A stretch of DNA of 51,476 nucleotides from Puia dinghuensis (GCA_026225275.1 JAMFSL010000266.1:1-51476); one strand, 5' to 3'. Numbered from the stretch's first letter, positions 26,578 to 35,079 are shown. Notes: generated by a model from the sequence alone, not told the origin. Made by a program: numbers and translations.

Positions 26578-28590
26578 ATGAAGAAACATCGTGTGATCCG
26601 TACTATGATCATTATTCTTGTCCTGATGAGCGGTGTGACAGGATTTGGGCAGGTAGTGCGTCCTGGCGGCCGGGTGCTTCGGAAGCGGCCGCCGGCTTAT
26701 GTGCGGCCTGTTGCTACGGCTATTCGCCTGGCTACGACTACGATGGATATCTGGAAAGACAGTGCTGCGGTGGGGAACTCCGTGGGAGGGTCGAGTGAAA
26801 TCAAGCCCGCCAGGTGGACCTACGAAGAGGGTGTGGTCTGGCTGGGGATGATGAAGCTTTGGTACAGCACCGGGGATGCGCGTTATGTCAATTATGTCCG
26901 GCACCAGGTCGACAGGCTGGTGGACAAGGAGGGGAATATCCTGACTTATAAGCAGGAGGACTACAGTCTGGACAATATCCTATGCGGCAGGCTGCTGTTG
27001 TCGCTGTATGAAGTGACGTCACAGGAGAAATATTATAAGGCGGCCATACGGCTACGGCAACAGCTGAGGGACCAGCCCCGCACAGCGGAGGGCAGTTTCT
27101 GGCATAAAAAGAGATATACGGGGCAGGTGTGGCTGGATGGGATCTATATGGCGCTGCCTTTCGATGCGCAATACGCTGCGCTGTTTCATGAGGATAGTGT
27201 CTTCGGTGATATCACCCGCCAGTTTGCGGCTATCGAGCGACATGTCCGCGATCCGCGGACGGGACTATTGTATCACGGCTGGGACGGATCCGGGAAGGAG
27301 AAGTGGGCGGTGAAGACGGCCGATGCGACTAGCGGCCATTCGCCTAATTTCTGGGGCCGGGCGATGGGGTGGTATGGGATGGCGTTGGTCGATGCGTTGG
27401 ATCAGTTTCCGGCCTATGATACAGGCCGGGATACTTTGCTGGCGATCCTGCAGCGTTATGCCGCTGCCATCCGGAATGTGCAGGACCCGGCGACGGGGCT
27501 TTGGTGGGATATCCTGGACCGGCCGGGGCAGGCGGGTAATTATTTGGAGGCTTCGGCGAGCGCGATGTTTGTTTATACATTGGCCCGTGGGGTCCGGGAG
27601 GGCTATTTACCGGCGACTTACAGGAGTCTGGCCGAAAAGGGCTATCGGGGACTCGTCAGCCAGGATATCCGTATGGGAGCGGACAGTGTCACTACTCTTC
27701 AGGGGACAGTGAGTGTCAGCGGTCTCGGCGGTAATCCTTACCGGGATGGCAGCTATGCCTACTATACCGGCGAGAAGGTGGCCGTCAACGATCCCAAAGG
27801 CATCGGGGTCTTTTTACTGGCTGCGGTAGCGACCGATGAATTGTACACTTCATTCCGGCCGAAACAGAAAACCGTTATGCTGGATTATTATTTCAACAAT
27901 GAACACCGGAAGGATATTACCGGTGCATCCATACGGTGGCACTATACGTGGGAAGATAAGACCAACAATGGATTCTCGATACTGGGGCAGTTGTTCAGGC
28001 AGTATGGAGCGCATACCGACAGTCTGCCGGTGGCGCCTACGGCGGATAATCTGAAGCATGCGGGTGTCTATATCATTGTCGACCCGGATGATGAGAGAGA
28101 GGTGCCTGCGCCCCATTATCCCGATGCCGCAGGGATAAGCAGCATCGATGACTGGGTAAAGGCGGGCGGGGTGCTGGTGCTGATGAGCAACGATTCGGCT
28201 AATGCGGAATTCACCCATTTTAATGTGCTGGCCGGAACATTCGGGATTCATTTCAATTATGACGATTATCACAAGGTGACCGGAAATAATTATGCTATGG
28301 GGGCCTTTCCCATGACAGTACAGGATGGCATATTCAAAACAACTAAGAAAATTTACATAAAGGAATTGAGCACCCTGCAGTTGAATCCTCCTGCTCAGGC
28401 CTATTATTCCGATAGTGGTCATGTGATCATGGCTATTGCGAGAGTGGGCAAGGGGACGGTGTTTGCGGTGGGTGATCCCTGGTTCTATAACGAATATACC
28501 GATGGACGAAAGCTGCCGGCAGATTATGAGAACTACAATGCTGCCCGTGACTGGGTGCAATGGTTGCTGTTGCAGGCGCGGATTGATTAA
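26578..28590 (+). CDS. GH105 unsaturated rhamnogalacturonyl hydrolase with C-terminal glutaminase-like domain
   Basis: The 670-aa protein has a signal peptide (MKKHRVIRTMIIILVLMSGV) and a GH105 alpha/alpha-barrel (about residues 45-425) with VWLDGIYMALPFDAQYA, where the Asp of the family is visible, and SPNFWGRAMGWYGMALVDAL. It would remove unsaturated uronate from the ends of pectin lyase products by water addition. Beyond the barrel, residues about 430-670 form a second domain (GVYIIVDPDDEREVPAPHYP, WVKAGGVLVLMSNDSANAEF, GKGTVFAVGDPWFYNEYTDG) of the DUF4350/class-I glutamine-amidotransferase-like type. Typical single-domain GH105 enzymes are about 370-400 aa. Confidence 0.9.
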   Translation: MKKHRVIRTMIIILVLMSGVTGFGQVVRPGGRVLRKRPPAYVRPVATAIRLATTTMDIWKDSAAVGNSVGGSSEIKPARWTYEEGVVWLGMMKLWYSTGDARYVNYVRHQVDRLVDKEGNILTYKQEDYSLDNILCGRLLLSLYEVTSQEKYYKAAIRLRQQLRDQPRTAEGSFWHKKRYTGQVWLDGIYMALPFDAQYAALFHEDSVFGDITRQFAAIERHVRDPRTGLLYHGWDGSGKEKWAVKTADATSGHSPNFWGRAMGWYGMALVDALDQFPAYDTGRDTLLAILQRYAAAIRNVQDPATGLWWDILDRPGQAGNYLEASASAMFVYTLARGVREGYLPATYRSLAEKGYRGLVSQDIRMGADSVTTLQGTVSVSGLGGNPYRDGSYAYYTGEKVAVNDPKGIGVFLLAAVATDELYTSFRPKQKTVMLDYYFNNEHRKDITGASIRWHYTWEDKTNNGFSILGQLFRQYGAHTDSLPVAPTADNLKHAGVYIIVDPDDEREVPAPHYPDAAGISSIDDWVKAGGVLVLMSNDSANAEFTHFNVLAGTFGIHFNYDDYHKVTGNNYAMGAFPMTVQDGIFKTTKKIYIKELSTLQLNPPAQAYYSDSGHVIMAIARVGKGTVFAVGDPWFYNEYTDGRKLPADYENYNAARDWVQWLLLQARID

Positions 28591-28609
28591 TGGTTAAAAA
28601 AACGTCAAG

Positions 28610-30040
28610 ATGAAAAAGTTTTTAGATGAAAATTTTCTGCTGGGCACCGAAGCAGCCCAAAGGCTCTACCATGAGTATGCCAAGGAAATGCCGATCATCG
28701 ATTATCACTGTCATTTACCGCCGCAGCAGATAGCGGCCGATCATCAATTTGAAAATGTGACACAGGCATGGCTATATGGGGATCATTATAAATGGCGGGC
28801 CATGCGCACCAACGGGGTGGAAGAGGGGTTCATTACGGGTGGAAGCTCCGACTGGGAGAAGTTTCAGAAATGGGCGGAGACCGTACCTTATACTTTGAGG
28901 AATCCGTTGTATCATTGGACGCATCTGGAACTACAGCGGTATTTCGATGTGACAGACATCCTGAATGGCCGCACCGCCAAAAAAATATATGACTCTTGCT
29001 GTGCCCAATTGCAGACCAAGGAATATTCCGTGCGTAACCTGCTCCGGAAAATGAATGTGCAGACCATTTGCACGACTGATGATCCTGTCGATACGCTGGA
29101 GCATCACCGGCAGCTGAAGCAGGATGGGTTTGAGATTCCCATTTTGCCAGCTTTCCGGCCGGACAATGCCATGAATGTAGACAATCCTATCACCTTCAAC
29201 GGGTATATCAAGCGGCTGGAGGCGGCGACCAATGTGGCCATCTCCAATTTCAACGACTATCTTTTTGCGCTGGAGAACCGCCATGACTTTTTCGCTGCGA
29301 TGGGGTGTACCGTCTCCGATCATGGATTAGAGGAAATGTATGCTGAAGAGTTCACCGGTTGGGAGGTGGAGACCATTTTCAATAAAGTAAGGGCTGGGAA
29401 GGAACTGAACGACATGGAGCGGCGGAAATTCAAATCTGCCATGCTGGTGCATTTTGCCGAGTGGGATTGGGCGAAGGGCTGGGTACAGCAATTCCATCTG
29501 GGGGCTTTGCGTAACAATAACAGCCGGATGACGCAGCGGTTGGGTCCTGATACCGGCTGGGATTCCATCGGTGATTTTTCACAGGGGAGGGCGTTGGCCC
29601 GATTCCTCGACAGGCTCGATAAAGAGGACAAGCTGGCGCGGACCATTCTTTACAATCTCAATCCGGCGGATAACGAACTGATGGCCACCATGATAGGTAA
29701 TTTTAACGATGGATCTGTGGCTGGGAAGGTGCAGTTTGGTTCTGCCTGGTGGTTCCTCGATCAGAAAGACGGCATGATACGGCAGATCAATACCTTGTCC
29801 AATATGGGGATGGTGAGTCGGTTTGTCGGGATGTTGACCGATTCCCGCAGTTTTCTGTCTTATCCGCGGCATGAGTACTTCCGGCGCATTTTATGCCAGT
29901 TGTTTGGGGAGGAAATCACGAATGGGGAATTGCCTGACGATATAGAGTGGATCGGGAAGGTGATCAGGGATATATGCTATTATAATGCGCGGCAGTATTT
30001 TAATTTTCAGCCGGCGGGGTCGATGGCGTATTCGGAATAG
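28610..30040 (+). CDS. uxaC: Glucuronate (uronate) isomerase UxaC
   Basis: The 476-aa cytoplasmic enzyme isomerises D-glucuronate to D-fructuronate and D-galacturonate to D-tagaturonate. Family motifs are visible: PIIDYHCHLPPQQIA at the N-terminus (metal-binding HxH), ICTTDDPVDTLEHH in the middle, GCTVSDHGLEEMY and RFVGMLTDSRSFLSYPRHEYF near the end. It is the last gene of the pectin unit, 19 bases after the GH105 gene, and would be the first cytosolic step for released galacturonate. The next enzymes (UxaB, UxaA or their equivalents) are not in the window. Confidence 0.97.
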   Translation: MKKFLDENFLLGTEAAQRLYHEYAKEMPIIDYHCHLPPQQIAADHQFENVTQAWLYGDHYKWRAMRTNGVEEGFITGGSSDWEKFQKWAETVPYTLRNPLYHWTHLELQRYFDVTDILNGRTAKKIYDSCCAQLQTKEYSVRNLLRKMNVQTICTTDDPVDTLEHHRQLKQDGFEIPILPAFRPDNAMNVDNPITFNGYIKRLEAATNVAISNFNDYLFALENRHDFFAAMGCTVSDHGLEEMYAEEFTGWEVETIFNKVRAGKELNDMERRKFKSAMLVHFAEWDWAKGWVQQFHLGALRNNNSRMTQRLGPDTGWDSIGDFSQGRALARFLDRLDKEDKLARTILYNLNPADNELMATMIGNFNDGSVAGKVQFGSAWWFLDQKDGMIRQINTLSNMGMVSRFVGMLTDSRSFLSYPRHEYFRRILCQLFGEEITNGELPDDIEWIGKVIRDICYYNARQYFNFQPAGSMAYSE

Positions 30041-30098
30041 TCTCCTACGCCAAGGCTTCGGCGACCAGATCTCCTTCGCCGAGGCTTCGGCGATCAAA
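30041..30098. repeat. Two tandem 29-bp repeats with palindromic core after uxaC
   Basis: Positions 30041-30069 and 30070-30098 match at 25 of 29 bases. Each has the core CGCC(A/G)AGGCTTCGGCGA. In the second copy CGCCGA and TCGGCG pair around a 4-nt loop; the first copy has one mismatch. A closely related sequence is found inside tamB at 37618-37648, so this is probably a dispersed repeat family of this genome. The repeats begin right after the uxaC stop codon. Confidence 0.7.
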
Positions 30099-30102
30099 GA
30101 AA

Positions 30103-30126
30103 AACCCTGCTTGAAAAAGCAGGGTT
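30103..30126. terminator. Hairpin with GAAA loop, possible terminator
   Basis: AACCCTGCTT at 30103-30112 and AAGCAGGGTT at 30117-30126 pair perfectly around a GAAA tetraloop. It lies 62 bases after the uxaC stop. A T-rich run follows the hairpin only when read on the minus strand (TTTTCTTT), so it looks like a terminator for minus-strand transcription as much as for the pectin operon. Confidence 0.5.
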
Positions 30127-30381
30127 GTGAGTCGACTCGAATTTAGACCTTATCCTACAACGAAATTAGCTCAATTCTAAATATGAGTCTTATTGTTCAT
30201 GGAGAATTGATTGATTTTTAATGGTAATCTTTACTCTTTTTAAAATAATCAACTAACGAATATAGGTTTTCGTCATTTGTAATTGCTCATTCGATTTAGC
30301 GGAAATTTCATCAAATTCTATTTTCCGGAGAAAGGGGGTATGCGGGCATTCTTATTGCAATTCTACCCGAAACGAAAAGCG

Positions 30382-30618
30382 ATGCAAAATACCGATAACA
30401 AGAAGTTCGACTACTTTCAGCCACATTGGCTGGTGCTTTATATACTTGTGATTCTATTGGGTTTTATGGTCCATGGCTGTATCCCGCCGCCGCCGAGAGC
30501 AGCTCCCAGACCGCCGACACCGCCCGGGGGACCCCATCCGGAAGCAGTCATTCGTGTCCGGCCCGGTAACATAGTTAATGCTTTGTCCAGTAATAATTTC
30601 AATAACTTTAGTGTCTAA
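30382..30618 (+). CDS. Small membrane-anchored Pro-rich protein
   Basis: I chose ATG 30382 (MQNTDNKKFDYFQPHW) over an upstream start because the residues before it look random. The 78-aa protein has one hydrophobic segment (LVLYILVILLGFMVHGC), then CIPPPPRAAPRPPTPPGGP, rich in Pro. The Cys after the hydrophobic stretch may be a lipidation site, but the match to a lipobox is weak. I do not recognise the family. It is followed 11 bases later by the acidic protein gene. Confidence 0.55.
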   Translation: MQNTDNKKFDYFQPHWLVLYILVILLGFMVHGCIPPPPRAAPRPPTPPGGPHPEAVIRVRPGNIVNALSSNNFNNFSV

Positions 30619-30629
30619 AACAACTAAAC

Positions 30630-31106
30630 ATGGCAAAGAAGGATAAAAATACCATCGACCTTCCGGAGGTCAGCGATATTCCGGGTCAGGAGCATATCAA
30701 GGCGCCGCGGCTGGGCGAATTGGCGGATACCACGGCATCTTCCGATGATGAAGAGGGGGATGATATCCTCGAAGACGGGGATGATGATCTGCGGTTGGAT
30801 GGAAGATCCAATGTGGAATCCAATGTCTCAAAAGATGAGAAGACTATGCTGGGCTCCATCGACCGGCGGCGGGATGATAGCGAGGATGAGAGTCTGCGGA
30901 CGGGCTTACTGGATAGTACCGATGAAGACGGTACGCCGCTGAATGAGAAGAGCTTTGGGAATGAGCGTAACGACGATCTTTCTGCCGATGACCTGGATGT
31001 TCCCAGGGAAAGCGATGATGATATCGATGAGGATGAGGAGAATGAAGACTACAGTTTGAGCGATAATAACGACGATGACGAGCGGGATGTCAACCCGGAT
31101 TTGTAA
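30630..31106 (+). CDS. Highly acidic, probably disordered protein
   Basis: This 158-aa protein is dominated by Asp and Glu (for example SSDDEEGDDILEDGDDDLRL and SDDDIDEDEENEDYSLSD), with no hydrophobic core, signal peptide or known domain. The N-terminus is basic (MAKKDKNT). Such acidic proteins of Bacteroidota are often uncharacterised. It could be an ion- or water-binding stress protein, but this is a guess. The last 17 bases overlap the convergent MscS gene. Confidence 0.6.
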   Translation: MAKKDKNTIDLPEVSDIPGQEHIKAPRLGELADTTASSDDEEGDDILEDGDDDLRLDGRSNVESNVSKDEKTMLGSIDRRRDDSEDESLRTGLLDSTDEDGTPLNEKSFGNERNDDLSADDLDVPRESDDDIDEDEENEDYSLSDNNDDDERDVNPDL

Positions 31107-32205
31107 GGATGGTGCCTGGTGTGGTGGTGGGGGTGATGCCGGTCTGTGGCGAGAGCCGTACCAGCGGGAGGCTATCGGGGTAATGTTGTTGTACGAACCT
31201 GATCAATCCTTCGCGGATATGGCAGCGGAGGTCGAAGGCATCGCTGGAATTGGGGGCACTCATCAGTGCCCTTACTTCAATCGTCCGATCGGTGGCATTG
31301 GTGACCTGCAATACATTGACACGATGGTCCCACAGGGGATCGCCGTCCAGCAACCGCGTCAGTTCCTGGCGTAGTGGCTCCAGTGGCATGGTATAATCGA
31401 GATAGATGAATACCGTGCCCAGGATATCGGCGGTGTTCCGGGTCCAGTTTTGAAATGGTTTTTCAACGAAATAATTGATAGGGAGGATCAGCCTGCGCTC
31501 GTCCCAGATCCTGAGTACGACATAGCTCAGGGTAATTTCTTCTACCCGTCCCCATTCTCCCTCAACCACCAGTACATCGTCGATCCGCAAGGGCTGGGTA
31601 AAAGCGATCTGGAAGCCGGCGAGGAAGTTGCCCAGTGATTTCTGGGCTGCAAAGCCGATGATGATACCGCCTACTCCGACGCCTGTCAGCAGTCCTGTTC
31701 CGATCTTTCGGAGGTTATTAAAGCTCAGCAGGATGACACAGATTGCCAGGATGACGATGAGGCCGATGGCTATCCGCCGGATGAACTGCAATTGGGTGCG
31801 GATCTTTCTTTCCCTCAGATTGTCGGCTTTCTGAATGTCGAAAGTATGGTAGATATAGTCCTCGAAAACTTTGACGACTGAGATCAGCACACTGGCAAAG
31901 GAGATCGTCAGGAGGATCTCCACCGTCTTGTTCAGCACGGGGGCAATGTTCGTCCTCATCTTCATGAACGGCAACAGAAAATTAAAGGCGAGCAGGGGAA
32001 GGAAATAGCTGAAGGGCTGGCCCAGCCGATTCAGCATGCTACGGCTGAAAGAGAAGGCTGGTCTGCCGTCTTTGGGCTTTTTCCGCAACAACAGGGACAA
32101 GATGAATTTGAGGACCAGGCCGATGACGATGGCTATTGCTGCGAGTAAGCAGTCGAATACCAGGTCGGGTAATTGGTTAAAACGATCGAAGAATCCATCC
32201 GGCAT
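31090..32205 (-). CDS. Small MscS-family mechanosensitive channel
   Basis: The start at 32205 (MPDGFFDRFNQLPDLVFD) is preferred; an in-frame extension of 51 codons upstream has no family resemblance. The 371-aa protein has membrane segments (LLAAIAIVIGLVLKFILSLL; FLPLLAFNFLLPF; LLTISFASVLISVVKVF; IGLIVILAICVILLSF) and the MscS pore and vestibule: GVGVGGIIIGFAAQKSLGNF, then QPLRIDDVLVVEGEWGRVEE and RLILPINYFVEKPF. It is the second MscS in the window and differs strongly from the first. Its length is typical. It overlaps the acidic-protein gene by 17 bases. Confidence 0.93.
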   Translation of the reverse strand: MPDGFFDRFNQLPDLVFDCLLAAIAIVIGLVLKFILSLLLRKKPKDGRPAFSFSRSMLNRLGQPFSYFLPLLAFNFLLPFMKMRTNIAPVLNKTVEILLTISFASVLISVVKVFEDYIYHTFDIQKADNLRERKIRTQLQFIRRIAIGLIVILAICVILLSFNNLRKIGTGLLTGVGVGGIIIGFAAQKSLGNFLAGFQIAFTQPLRIDDVLVVEGEWGRVEEITLSYVVLRIWDERRLILPINYFVEKPFQNWTRNTADILGTVFIYLDYTMPLEPLRQELTRLLDGDPLWDHRVNVLQVTNATDRTIEVRALMSAPNSSDAFDLRCHIREGLIRFVQQHYPDSLPLVRLSPQTGITPTTTPGTILTNPG

Positions 32206-32405
32206 AGAAAAAAGATTGGAAGAATTGGATCTTAAGTTACAAGGTTTAAGCCAATTATGAGAAAATTGTGTGGAAGTCATCCCCTGGCATAACTTTTTAA
32301 GCAACAACTGGACTATTATTAAAATTGTGCGATAGAGGTTTAGGTTAATGGACGCCATCCCGGTTCCCCGGGATGGCTTTTTTTGATCATTGTCTTTTTA
32401 TTTCC

Positions 32406-32880
32406 ATGCGCATGTCAGCCACTCATGCTTTGACACATAAGGAAATCCTGCAGGCCGACCGGGACTATGAAAGGGCAGCTTTGTATGCTCACCTGGTCTA
32501 TGTGAGCGATCAGCAGGTGATCAAAAGGATCCGGGGACTTGTCATTCCACCTGCCTGGGGGAAGGTATGGATATGTACTGTTGAAAATGGCCATATATAG
32601 TGAATATGAAAAGATATACGGTTCCTACGGACTGACGACCCTAAAGAACAGGCATGTCACCATTTCGGGCGATAAGATGGTCTTTTCCTTTATCGGTAAA
32701 AAAGGCGTCCATCAGGACATTACGCTGTTGAACAGGCGGCTTGCCCGTGCGGTAAGTCAATGTCGCGATATTCCGGGAAGGGAATTATTTCAATACTACG
32801 ACGACGATGGCAACAGGAAAAGTATCGATAGCGGAATGGTCAATCATTATATCAAGGAGGCGGTAGGGATGGACTCATGA
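32406..32880 (+). pseudogene. Decayed DNA topoisomerase IB gene
   Basis: Two fragments in different frames match bacterial topoisomerase IB. The first (from ATG 32406) reads MRMSATHALTHKEILQADRD, then RIRGLVIPPAWGKVWIC and VENGHI, and stops at 32598. The second continues one frame over: EYEKIYGSYGLTTLKNRHVT, then VFSFIGKKGVHQDITL, RRLARAVSQCRDIPGRELFQ and SIDSGMVNHYIKEAVGMD, ending at a stop at 32880. Between VENGHI and the second fragment about 90-130 residues of the normal protein are missing, and the C-terminal third with the active-site Tyr is also gone. This is an internal deletion plus frame change plus truncation, not a working enzyme. Confidence 0.8.
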
Positions 32881-32902
32881 AAATCCTGCGGCGGAACATT
32901 GC

Positions 32903-32929
32903 AAAAAAATAGCCGGTCTACAGACCGGC
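32903..32929 (-). terminator. Intrinsic terminator of the lmo0937-family gene
   Basis: GCCGGTCT at 32912-32919 and AGACCGGC at 32922-32929 pair perfectly with a 2-nt loop. Read on the minus strand the stem is followed by a run of seven T at 32903-32909, a classic Rho-independent shape. It lies about 53 bases beyond the stop of the 48-aa minus-strand gene. Confidence 0.75.
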
Positions 32930-32981
32930 CCTATTCGTCAGGACTTGTCATCGACAGGTCCTTCTTACCCCGAAATAACAT

Positions 32982-33128
32982 TCAAGCTCTTCTGATTATA
33001 CCCAGTATCAGTGAAATAACCGCTAAAACGATGAGAATATGTATCAGACCACCCACACTATATACGAAGACGCCAAGAAGCCAACCTATCAAAAGGATGA
33101 CTGCAATTAAATACAATAGACCGCTCAT
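32982..33128 (-). CDS. lmo0937-family small membrane protein
   Basis: The frame runs from ATG at 33128 to TGA at 32982 and encodes 48 residues. It starts MSGLLYLIAVILLIGWLLGV and continues FVYSVGGLIHILIVLAVISL before ending IIRRA: two hydrophobic helices with a short turn. This is the pattern of the lmo0937-family (DUF5670) small membrane proteins, common in Bacteroidota and often stress-induced. The terminator right after it supports its being a real gene. It is divergent from the YihY gene. Confidence 0.88.
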   Translation of the reverse strand: MSGLLYLIAVILLIGWLLGVFVYSVGGLIHILIVLAVISLILGIIRRA

Positions 33129-33324
33129 AGATTTTTAAATTTTTAGTGTCAGGAATTTTTTTGATTGAGTCTTTTCATATAGAGAAAAATGCTTGCCAGT
33201 TTTTTTGAAGCGATTAAGAGGCCAGGATCGGCCTGGAATGGGGAAGAAAGTCTACAAAAAGGGCGATCGGGCGGGAGCGCCTGTCGCGATGTAAACTGGC
33301 ATGGTCTTCCTTATAATAATCAGT

Positions 33325-34251
33325 ATGAAGAAGTCGATATTACGAGCCGGCTGGCCCTCCATCAAGAAGGCAGCGATTGATTTCAACAACGACAATGCCT
33401 TCAAGCTCGCGGCTTCCCTTTCTTTTTCCATGATCTTTTCCATTGGTCCCCTATTGATCGTCGTTATTTCCCTGGCGGGTATCTTCTGGGGTGAACAGGC
33501 TGTCGAAGGGAAAATTTACCTGCAGATCAAGGATCTTGTCGGTGGTCCGGCGGCGTTGCAGGTACAGGATATCATCAAATATATCCAGGAATCCAAACAT
33601 TCGGTCGTAGGGGTGATCTTTGGGGGCATCGTTCTGCTGATCAGCGCAACGGGGGTTTTCACCGAAATACAGGGATCGATCAATTACATGTGGTCCATAC
33701 AGGCCAAACCGAAGAAAGGCTGGCTGTACCTTTTGATAAGCAGATTGATCTCTTTTTCGCTGATAGTGGCATTCGGATTCATTTCAATGGTATCGCTGGT
33801 GCTTAATTCGCTGATGGATCTGTTGAGCGATTTCCTGAAAAATCATTTCTCGCATCTGACGGTGTATTTTTTTTACGCCCTCAATCTTGCGCTTATACTG
33901 GCGGTTACTATTCTATTGTTCATGATCATCTTCCGCATCCTTCCCGACGCCATTATTGCCTGGAAAGACGCTTTCATCGGGGCTTTTTTCACCGGGATGC
34001 TTTTCATGATCGGAAAACTGCTGATCAGTATATACCTGGGCCATTCTAATATCGGCCTCATGTATGGAGCGGCGGCCTCGATCATGGTGATCCTGACCTG
34101 GGTCTACTATTCATCTATGATCCTTTATTTCGGGGCGGAGTTTACCAAAGCGTATGCCATCAGATACGGCGGGGGGATAAAGCCAAACGACAATGCCGTC
34201 TTTATCCTGAAAAGGGAAGCGCGGGAGTTATCAGACGATGCGGTGGCTTAG
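33325..34251 (+). CDS. YihY/BrkB-family inner membrane protein
   Basis: The start at 33325 (MKKSILRAGWPSIKKAAIDF) fits the family; an ATG at 33301 would add 8 residues. The 308-aa protein has about six membrane segments, including LAASLSFSMIFSIGPLLIVV, GVIFGGIVLLISATGVFTE, LALILAVTILLFMIIFRILP, and MYGAAASIMVILTWVYYSSM followed by FGAEFTKAYA, which are characteristic of the YihY/BrkB family. The transport or enzymatic activity of this family is not established. It converges with the Ku gene with a 35-base gap. Confidence 0.9.
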   Translation: MKKSILRAGWPSIKKAAIDFNNDNAFKLAASLSFSMIFSIGPLLIVVISLAGIFWGEQAVEGKIYLQIKDLVGGPAALQVQDIIKYIQESKHSVVGVIFGGIVLLISATGVFTEIQGSINYMWSIQAKPKKGWLYLLISRLISFSLIVAFGFISMVSLVLNSLMDLLSDFLKNHFSHLTVYFFYALNLALILAVTILLFMIIFRILPDAIIAWKDAFIGAFFTGMLFMIGKLLISIYLGHSNIGLMYGAAASIMVILTWVYYSSMILYFGAEFTKAYAIRYGGGIKPNDNAVFILKREARELSDDAVA

Positions 34252-34286
34252 CAGGGCGGTGGGCGGATGGCGAGGGTACGGCGACT

Positions 34287-35060
34287 CTAAGATACGCGGC
34301 GCTTGCTACCCTGCAGGCTGGCCTTCAGTTGGGACAACAAATCTTTGCCTGCCCGGTGCACTACTTTCATCACAGGTTTTGACTGTTTGACGCCTTTAGC
34401 CTTCGCCTTGATCAATTTCATCAGTTCGTCAGTATACGTGTCTTTATATTTATCGATGTCGAAAGATCCTGACAGTTGATTGATCAGCTCAATCGCCATT
34501 TTCATTTCCGCGGGCTTGCTGGTTGCTTTGGGGATATTGAGTTCTTCCGTGGGCCGGATCTCCTGGGCCCAGCGGATGCGGTTGAGCACTATTACGTCTT
34601 CTTTCGGCTTGATGAGGATCAGCCCTTCTTTGTTTCTCATGACAAAGCTGCCGAACCCGACCTTGCCTGTCTTTTGTAGGGCATCACGTAGCAAGGCATA
34701 CGCTTTTGCGCCGGATTTTTCCGGTTCGAGGTAATACGGGGTTTCATAGTACATCCCGTCGATCTCCTGTTCATCGACAAATTCTTCTATCGTGATGATC
34801 TTCGATTTCTCCGGGCTTGCTTTCTCAAAATCTTCATCCGTCAATACGATATAGCGGTCATCCAGCTTATATCCTTTCACGATATTTTCCCAGGCTACTT
34901 CCTTGCCTGTATGCTCATTGACCCGCTTGAATTTAATGTTGGCGTTATCTTTCTTGTCCAGCATATCGAGGTCCAGCTCGCTGCCCTGAACGGCGCTGTA
35001 CATTTTAATGGGGATATTGACCAGGCCGAAGCCGATGGCTCCTGTCCATATCGATCTCAT
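34287..35060 (-). CDS. ku: Ku protein for non-homologous end joining
   Basis: The start at 35060 ([20 protein letters not shown]) is the standard Ku start. The 257-aa protein is a typical bacterial Ku homodimer subunit: [53 protein letters not shown] and [20 protein letters not shown] are visible. It binds DNA ends and recruits LigD. No ligD is in the window. The basic C-terminus ([12 protein letters not shown]) is short, as in many Bacteroidota. The gene lies 19 bases downstream of rpoN on the same strand, so the two are likely cotranscribed. Confidence 0.95.
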   Translation of the reverse strand: MRSIWTGAIGFGLVNIPIKMYSAVQGSELDLDMLDKKDNANIKFKRVNEHTGKEVAWENIVKGYKLDDRYIVLTDEDFEKASPEKSKIITIEEFVDEQEIDGMYYETPYYLEPEKSGAKAYALLRDALQKTGKVGFGSFVMRNKEGLILIKPKEDVIVLNRIRWAQEIRPTEELNIPKATSKPAEMKMAIELINQLSGSFDIDKYKDTYTDELMKLIKAKAKGVKQSKPVMKVVHRAGKDLLSQLKASLQGSKRRVS

Positions 35061-35079
35061 ATGATGAATTTTACAAAAT

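Larger units (their letters stand above)
30041..30381. other. Non-coding region after uxaC
   Basis: These 341 bases hold the tandem repeats and a hairpin near 30103-30126, then a stretch that is clearly richer in A and T than its surroundings (about 30180-30310). I found no complete tRNA and no plausible coding frame on either strand. It may contain the promoter of the next small gene. Confidence 0.5.

Noticed and set aside
30127-30190. Sequence GTCGACTCGAATTTAG, reminiscent of a tRNA T-arm next to a hairpin
   Set aside because: No cloverleaf could be built, so I do not call a tRNA or an attachment site.
33189-33380. 63-codon frame upstream of and overlapping the YihY start
   Set aside because: No family pattern, and it overlaps the better-supported YihY start.
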